From an uncultured Oscillospiraceae bacterium (GTDB taxonomy: Bacteria; Bacillota; Clostridia; Oscillospirales; Ruminococcaceae), in NCBI GenBank assembly GCA_934481445.1, contig CAKSPC010000037.1, positions 1 through 26,296 on the forward strand: a stretch of 26,296 nt of DNA, read 5' to 3'. Below are positions 22,481-26,296 of this stretch, one piece after another. The translations under genes and the position numbers were made by a program. The notes below the pieces were generated by a model. That model saw only the letters and a program-made list of their open reading frames with translations. It searched no databases and was not told where the DNA came from. Within the stretch, counting starts at the first letter, position 1. Each line of letters opens with the position of its first letter.

Positions 22481-24334
22481 TTATGCTGCATTATCTGTAG
22501 GGCGCTCGGGAGGATTTCCGCCCATCATGCCGCCGTTATCGGGACGATCATTCTTTCCGCCAAACCCACCGCCAAAGTTTCCGCCGAAATTGCCGAAGCT
22601 TCCTGCGCCTGTTACACCGTTTCCGCTTACGCCATCTGTAACCGTTACGGATGAAAGCTCTGTATCATCGGCATAAACTGTGTAGGTTTCCCCTACGGTA
22701 AGATCCGCCGAAGAGAAGATCAACGACTGGCAAGCTTTCGGAGTTTCAATGCTGAGGACTGTTTTTCCGTCGGAATTGCGTACCTCTATTGAAGCACCCG
22801 CCTGAACATCGGCGTATATTGAAATGCATGGCTGCGAAAGCGTGCTGGGAGCCTGCGCCATGCCCTTGGAACCGAGGGCGATAAGTGTTCCTCCGCTAAG
22901 CGCAAAGGAATCATCGTAATCAAGAGCACCGTTTCCGTCGTCAGTCGGGCCGAATACAGCAACTGTTCCTCCGCTCATGGCCACCGAGCCGTTGGAGTCT
23001 ATGCCGTCGCCCTGTACGTTGACGGTAATACTGCCGCCTGCGATAGATATATAATATTCGGATGTATCACCAGTGAAACCGAAGAACTCGCCGCTGTCAC
23101 CACCTGCGGCATTTAATCCGTCGTCATACGAGGTTATGTCTATAATGCCGTCGTTGATATCTATGCTCTTTCCCTCAAGGCCCTCATAACATACGGGGAT
23201 AGTGATACTGCCGCCGCTGACGGTAAGGTTTTCATCAGCATGGACGCCGTCGTCGCCTGTGGAAAGCTTGAGCGTACCGCCGTTGATAACAGCGTTTCCG
23301 TTTGAATGAATGCTGTCGTCCTCGGAATCAACGGTTATTGTACCGCCATTTATCTGAACCAGCGTACCCGACTTGATTCCCTTCATGCTGACGGAATCCT
23401 CGGTATTATCCATCTCGAACGGATTCTTGAAATCAAATCCGCTTGTATGCTCAACGGACGCGCTTCCGCTGCCGGTATAGATATCAATTGTACCGCCATC
23501 GATAATTATTTCGGTTTCTGCCTGAATAGCGTCCTGACCCGAGGTTATCTTTATATTTCCGCTCGTGATATTTATATATCCAAGCGTAGCGTCGTCGGAA
23601 TTGGTTGTTTTCATGCCGTCGCCGACAGAATTGATAACAATATTCGCTCCGCCGACGATAATGTAATCCCTGCCCTTTATTCCAACATTCGCAGAGGTGA
23701 CATTGATGGTGCTGTCGCATATCTTCAGGCCATCCTTGCACTTTATGCCGTCATTATAGTTGCCAGTAACGTTCAGTACGCCGCTTCCGTTGATGATAAG
23801 ATCACAACGACTGTATATCGCCGCGTCTGGTTCATCCGCGCTATCGTCAAGCGTGTATTCCACCTTGTCAGCAAGGGAGTTTTCCGTTCCATCCGCAAGG
23901 GAAATAGTAAGCTTGCCCGCATTTCTGCATTCAATTGCACTGTTGTTTGAAGATGTCAGTTCAACGCCGTTTAAAAGCAGGGTAACTTCATCGTCGTCAC
24001 CCGCTTCAATGATGATTTTTCCATCGGAACAGCTTCCCGTTACCGAATATACGCCCGCCGAAGTGATGGTCACAATATTTCCTGAAACAGTAATACCCTT
24101 TCCCGCCACCGCGGCGCCGCTTTCCGAAAATTCTACAGAGCTTTCCGCCGCGAGCGGCACGGCACTGTCGCTTGCGCTGAGATCGGTTATCGCGCATTCT
24201 ACGGTGCTGTCAACGCTGCCGGAGAGAAGCGGGCTTACCGTGTTTGAACCGCTGCTTCCGTTTCTGTCTGAGCAGCCCGTAAAGGCTACCGAAATTGCGC
24301 AGAAAGCGGCAAGTGTTCTGAAATTCATGTTCAT
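22481..24334 (-). CDS. Carbohydrate-binding lipoprotein, Cthe_2159-like beta-helix
   Basis: A 617-residue surface lipoprotein: signal peptide with lipobox FTGC (Cys21), a Ser-rich linker, then repeated right-handed beta-helix rungs (about 75-520). The rungs carry recurring patterns such as I-x-I-x-(S/G)-G-x-(D/I) and D-G-I-x-S/D-N-G or D-D-G-(V/L)-(H/N)-A, as in the Cthe_2159 carbohydrate-binding family, which binds polysaccharide with calcium held by Asp-rich turns. A Gly/Phe/Asn-rich, low-complexity tail occupies the last ~45 residues. The ATG at 24334 has AAAGGAGCG upstream. It is the third gene of an operon with the DUF4956 and VTC-domain genes. The binding ligand is unknown. Confidence 0.85.
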   Translation of the reverse strand: MNMNFRTLAAFCAISVAFTGCSDRNGSSGSNTVSPLLSGSVDSTVECAITDLSASDSAVPLAAESSVEFSESGAAVAGKGITVSGNIVTITSAGVYSVTGSCSDGKIIIEAGDDDEVTLLLNGVELTSSNNSAIECRNAGKLTISLADGTENSLADKVEYTLDDSADEPDAAIYSRCDLIINGSGVLNVTGNYNDGIKCKDGLKICDSTINVTSANVGIKGRDYIIVGGANIVINSVGDGMKTTNSDDATLGYINITSGNIKITSGQDAIQAETEIIIDGGTIDIYTGSGSASVEHTSGFDFKNPFEMDNTEDSVSMKGIKSGTLVQINGGTITVDSEDDSIHSNGNAVINGGTLKLSTGDDGVHADENLTVSGGSITIPVCYEGLEGKSIDINDGIIDITSYDDGLNAAGGDSGEFFGFTGDTSEYYISIAGGSITVNVQGDGIDSNGSVAMSGGTVAVFGPTDDGNGALDYDDSFALSGGTLIALGSKGMAQAPSTLSQPCISIYADVQAGASIEVRNSDGKTVLSIETPKACQSLIFSSADLTVGETYTVYADDTELSSVTVTDGVSGNGVTGAGSFGNFGGNFGGGFGGKNDRPDNGGMMGGNPPERPTDNAA

Positions 24335-24355
24335 TTCATACGCTCCTTTTGGGCA

Positions 24356-25030
24356 TCAAAGCTCTTCATGGTTGTCGATAAGAATTCCGCAGGAAACCAT
24401 CAGATTTCCGTTTCTTGTGCGTATCATATCAAGCAGCTCTTTCTCCTTGGCTGCGTCCTTCAGAACAATCTCATATCTGAGATCAAATATAGTTCCCATG
24501 TTCGTTGTTTTTGCGAGGGTCAGCTTGTAGGAACTGAGGTATTCCGCGAAGATATCATCAAAGCATCCCGTATAGTCCATATCCTCAGGAATAAGCACAC
24601 GGAGCTGTTTTAACGTTCCTCTTCTTCTGAATGCAGGCAGGAAGCTGATAACCACCAGCACAACGCCAATAAGCACTGCGATCATCGCGGCAAACCCGAT
24701 ATACCCCATTCCCGTTGCAAGACCTATCGCCATTGCATAAAAAATGAAGCAAATATCGCGGGCGGAACCGGGTGCCGAGCGGAATCTGACAAGATTGAAC
24801 GCGCCCATTACTGCAATCCCTGCTCCGATAGAGCCGCTTACGAGCATTATCACCGCCTGCACCAGCGCCGGAAGGACTGCCAGCGCAGCCGTAAGATTTT
24901 TTGAGCCGCGGGGATTATTCAGTCTGTATAAACCTGCCGCCGCCGCTCCTAAGACTATCGAAACCGCAGTGCAAATAAGTGTTGACTCCATTGTGAGTCC
25001 TGTTGTGGAATCTATGATACTTGTGAACAT
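24356..25030 (-). CDS. DUF4956 membrane protein
   Basis: A 224-residue protein with about four hydrophobic segments in the first ~130 residues. It has the family-typical GAFNLVRFRSAPGSARDICFIF region (about 76-97), rich in Arg at the cytoplasmic face, and a soluble C-terminal domain with a ferredoxin-like pattern. DUF4956 proteins have no established biochemical role but recurrently neighbour polyphosphate-polymerase (VTC) domain genes, as here. The gene start overlaps the end of the VTC-domain gene by 19 bp and AGGAG precedes the ATG. Translational coupling suggests the two proteins work together. Confidence 0.85.
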   Translation of the reverse strand: MFTSIIDSTTGLTMESTLICTAVSIVLGAAAAGLYRLNNPRGSKNLTAALAVLPALVQAVIMLVSGSIGAGIAVMGAFNLVRFRSAPGSARDICFIFYAMAIGLATGMGYIGFAAMIAVLIGVVLVVISFLPAFRRRGTLKQLRVLIPEDMDYTGCFDDIFAEYLSSYKLTLAKTTNMGTIFDLRYEIVLKDAAKEKELLDMIRTRNGNLMVSCGILIDNHEEL

Positions 25031-25749
25031 ATGTTTTTACTCCTGTTGTCAGATATTATATTCTGTTGCATTTCTGCGGCGTAAGCGCTGCCATATTTTG
25101 AGAAAGAGCCGGGATAAAGCTTCAATTTTGAAAGCGTTTCGCACATCCACAGCGGAACCGCCCCCGCGCTTTTTATCTCCATTACCCTGAACGGCTGCCC
25201 CTGTACAATGTCGCCGTCGTCGCCGTCGCGAAGATCAAGCTTATCCGTCCTGCTGCGTATGTTTCCGTCAAATGTTATGCGGAATTCCACATCGTCATTT
25301 CCGAAAAACGCCCGCCTGTCGCAACAGATAATCATTTTCGGAACCAGTCCGCAGCGGCTTATCATGCTGTCGATCTCCCTTATTACCTGCGTATCCGCCG
25401 CGGGATGTATCCCTGCAGATATGTAGTCGTAAAGTTCTTTATATGTCATCTCGGCGCGACGCTTGTACACAACGCCGTTGTATTTCTTCTTAATTTCAAG
25501 AAATGCCTTACTGTTGTCATTCGGGACGCCGTATGTTCTCAGCCGCAGTTTTTCCTTGTATATCGGCTTATCCAGCGAGCGGCGTATAAGGTCGCTGTTT
25601 TCGCTGTCGCAATAAAGGCTGCATACAGTATGCTTTCCGTATTTATCCTCGGTCATATGCGGAGCCATCGCACTGCGGACCGACGCATATTCAGCTTCGG
25701 AAAGAAGATATTTTACTTCCCTGCGCATGAACGTATTTGCGTATGCCAT
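25012..25749 (-). CDS. VTC-domain (polyphosphate polymerase-like) protein
   Basis: A 245-residue soluble protein of the VTC/CYTH-like tunnel-fold family, related to the catalytic domain of yeast Vtc4, which makes polyphosphate from ATP. Basic residues that line the tunnel are visible: RREVKYLL (9-16), YKEKLRLRTYG (64-74), FLEIKKKYNGVVYKRR (83-98), CDRRAF and MEIKSAG near the C-terminus. No membrane segment is present; the DUF4956 partner may supply membrane attachment. GGAGGTGG lies 4 nt before the ATG. A TATAAT (plus 25788-25793) without an obvious -35 lies upstream. Polyphosphate synthesis is inference from the fold. Confidence 0.87.
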   Translation of the reverse strand: MAYANTFMRREVKYLLSEAEYASVRSAMAPHMTEDKYGKHTVCSLYCDSENSDLIRRSLDKPIYKEKLRLRTYGVPNDNSKAFLEIKKKYNGVVYKRRAEMTYKELYDYISAGIHPAADTQVIREIDSMISRCGLVPKMIICCDRRAFFGNDDVEFRITFDGNIRSRTDKLDLRDGDDGDIVQGQPFRVMEIKSAGAVPLWMCETLSKLKLYPGSFSKYGSAYAAEMQQNIISDNRSKNICSQVS

Positions 25750-25857
25750 CTGTCCACCTCCATTGCTTCTGTCTTTGTTATGTTAATATTATAACGTTAC
25801 TATGTGAAAAACATATGATAATAAATGAACAAAATCGGATTAATTTGTGGCATGATG

Positions 25858-25897
25858 AAAAAAACTCCGACTTTTTGGGTCTGAGTTTATGTTTTTT
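25858..25897. terminator. Bidirectional terminator-like hairpin
   Basis: AAACTCCGAC (25862-25871) pairs with GTCTGAGTTT (25879-25888), one mismatch. An A7 run (25858-25864) gives a U-tract on the minus strand and TTTTTT (25892-25897) one on the plus strand. No gene reads directly into it from either side. Confidence 0.6.
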
Positions 25898-25899
25898 AT

Positions 25900-26004
25900 T
25901 AAGGCAACACCGCACAAATCTCATAAATCAGGAGTTATGCACGATTAGTAAACAAACCAGTGCATAGCTATCAGGGCTTCCGCAAATGAAGCGGGCGCGG
26001 TGTT
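25900..26004. repeat. Repeat-like element with AACACCGC / GCGGTGTT inverted ends
   Basis: AACACCGC (25906-25913) and GCGGTGTT (25997-26004) are exact inverted repeats about 83 bp apart, enclosing a hairpin TATGCAC (25936-25942) / GTGCATA (25960-25966). The stretch beginning AAGGCAACACCGCACAAAT resembles dispersed intergenic repeats I recall from Ruminococcus genomes, but this is recollection, not a search. Confidence 0.4.
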
Positions 26005-26055
26005 AGACCTTGCACGCTCCTGGAAAAACGCGGATTACGGCCGCAAAAAGGCGGT

Positions 26056-26124
26056 GGCTTCGATAATGGTTCAAAAATCATCATCGGCGAGGACGGGAAT
26101 GTCAGGATAATCTGGAATATATAA
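26056..26124 (+). pseudogene. Orphan C-terminal coding tail
   Basis: The frame ending at TAA 26122-26124 reads GFDNGSKIIIGEDGN-VRIIWNI, a plausible beta-hairpin C-terminus. It stops 3 bp before a strong terminator, as genes do. Upstream the frame runs into the repeat-like DNA and hits a stop at 25987, with no start or Shine-Dalgarno. It looks like the 3' end of a gene whose body was replaced. The family is unrecognised. Confidence 0.35.
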
Positions 26125-26126
26125 AG

Positions 26127-26160
26127 ACTGCCGGGCGCTTTGTCCGGCAGTTTTCTTTTA
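26127..26160. terminator. Intrinsic terminator between the orphan tail and the right-edge gene
   Basis: Stem ACTGCCGG (26127-26134) / CCGGCAGT (26144-26151) followed by TTTCTTTTA on the plus strand. It may also serve the convergent minus-strand gene (CTTTATAT on that side). Confidence 0.8.
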
Positions 26161-26296
26161 TGAGATTTTGATTTTATACGGCGCCTGAACATCGGTAAGC
26201 TCCGTGCTGTCCCACGCGTGGCAGGCGTAATCCTCCGGCGCACCGAGCACTACAAAATACACAATATAAGTGTCGTTCGGAACGTCAAAGCTGACT
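26158..26296 (-). CDS. C-terminal fragment of an unidentified, probably secreted protein
   Basis: On the minus strand a frame enters from the right edge and ends at TAA 26160-26158, giving 45 residues with no start inside the window. The sequence includes SFDVPNDTYIVYFVVLGAP and CHAWD, ending APYKIKIS. The pattern of an F-x-V-P-x-D strand, a V-V-x-G-A-P turn and an H-x-W resembles the C-terminal jelly-roll domain of some large secreted proteins (DUF6055-like). That is a tentative resemblance. The rest of the gene lies beyond the window. Confidence 0.6.
   Translation of the reverse strand, partial: VSFDVPNDTYIVYFVVLGAPEDYACHAWDSTELTDVQAPYKIKIS

Larger units (their letters stand above)
25750..26157. 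other. Intergenic region with repeat-like DNA and two terminators
   Basis: No complete gene seen. From left to right: the VTC operon -10, a bidirectional terminator hairpin (25858-25897), a repeat-like stretch with short inverted repeats (25900-26004), an orphan plus-strand coding tail (to 26124) and a strong terminator (26127-26160). Confidence 0.7.

Noticed and set aside
25737..25967. A 76-codon plus-strand frame spanning the VTC operon promoter.
   Set aside because: It starts inside the VTC gene, runs through a terminator hairpin into repeat-like DNA and shows no protein pattern.
1..26296. CRISPR arrays, tRNA or rRNA genes, complete insertion sequences and prophage genes.
   Set aside because: No regularly spaced repeats, tRNA-like cloverleaf ends or transposase frames were seen. 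The only recombinase is the Xer-like gene at 10189.

Overview
The window looks like a chromosomal stretch from an anaerobic, spore-forming Firmicute, most likely a Ruminococcus-like member of the Oscillospiraceae. The evidence is a GerA-type germinant receptor, spoIIGA, pro-sigma-E and sigma-G, plus an operon of polyphosphate-polymerase domain, DUF4956 and a carbohydrate-binding lipoprotein of a kind I associate with gut Ruminococcus. Promoters are near-consensus sigma-A type (TTGACA, 17 bp, TATAAT) and intrinsic terminators are frequent. The organism assignment is inference; no rRNA or other marker is present.

Left part (1-5800): the 3' end of uvrA; mscL with its own promoter and terminator; an HD-domain phosphohydrolase gene on the minus strand; a tightly overlapping gerAA-gerAB-gerAC operon whose B and C subunits are short; and a stand-alone pduL-type phosphotransacylase on the minus strand sharing a bidirectional terminator with gerAC. 

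Middle (5880-14160): a metal-uptake operon, Fur-family regulator (probably Zur), znuA, znuC, znuB and an ion-transporter-superfamily permease, starting from a promoter followed by a hexamer-repeat/Fur-box-like leader. Next come a 350-residue tyrosine recombinase with a perfect 15-bp palindrome just upstream of its start codon, a YbhN/LPG-synthase-TM-family membrane protein, and release factor 3 (prfC).

Sporulation cluster (14170-16640): spoIIGA and sigE lie on the plus strand behind a promoter with a 22-bp spacer and TTCGACA-like boxes, as expected for Spo0A activation. sigG, normally co-directional and downstream, is inverted here and converges on sigE with 2 bp between the stop codons. It starts with TTG, and its Shine-Dalgarno sequence is buried in a large hairpin.

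Right part (16660-26296): upstream of sigG on the minus strand lie a DUF368/PopT undecaprenyl-phosphate transporter gene and, 12 bp before it, a full-length 825-residue P-type ATPase homologue in which essentially every catalytic signature is changed (DKTGT to EKEGA, TGES to TGSN, GDGVND to GTRPTD, PEGLP to PTGIA). This apparent pseudo-ATPase is the most unusual gene here. aspS runs divergently from it. Then follow the three-gene VTC-domain / DUF4956 / Cthe_2159-like operon on the minus strand, two repeat-like intergenic stretches, an orphan 3' gene tail, and the 3' end of a secreted-type protein gene cut by the window edge.
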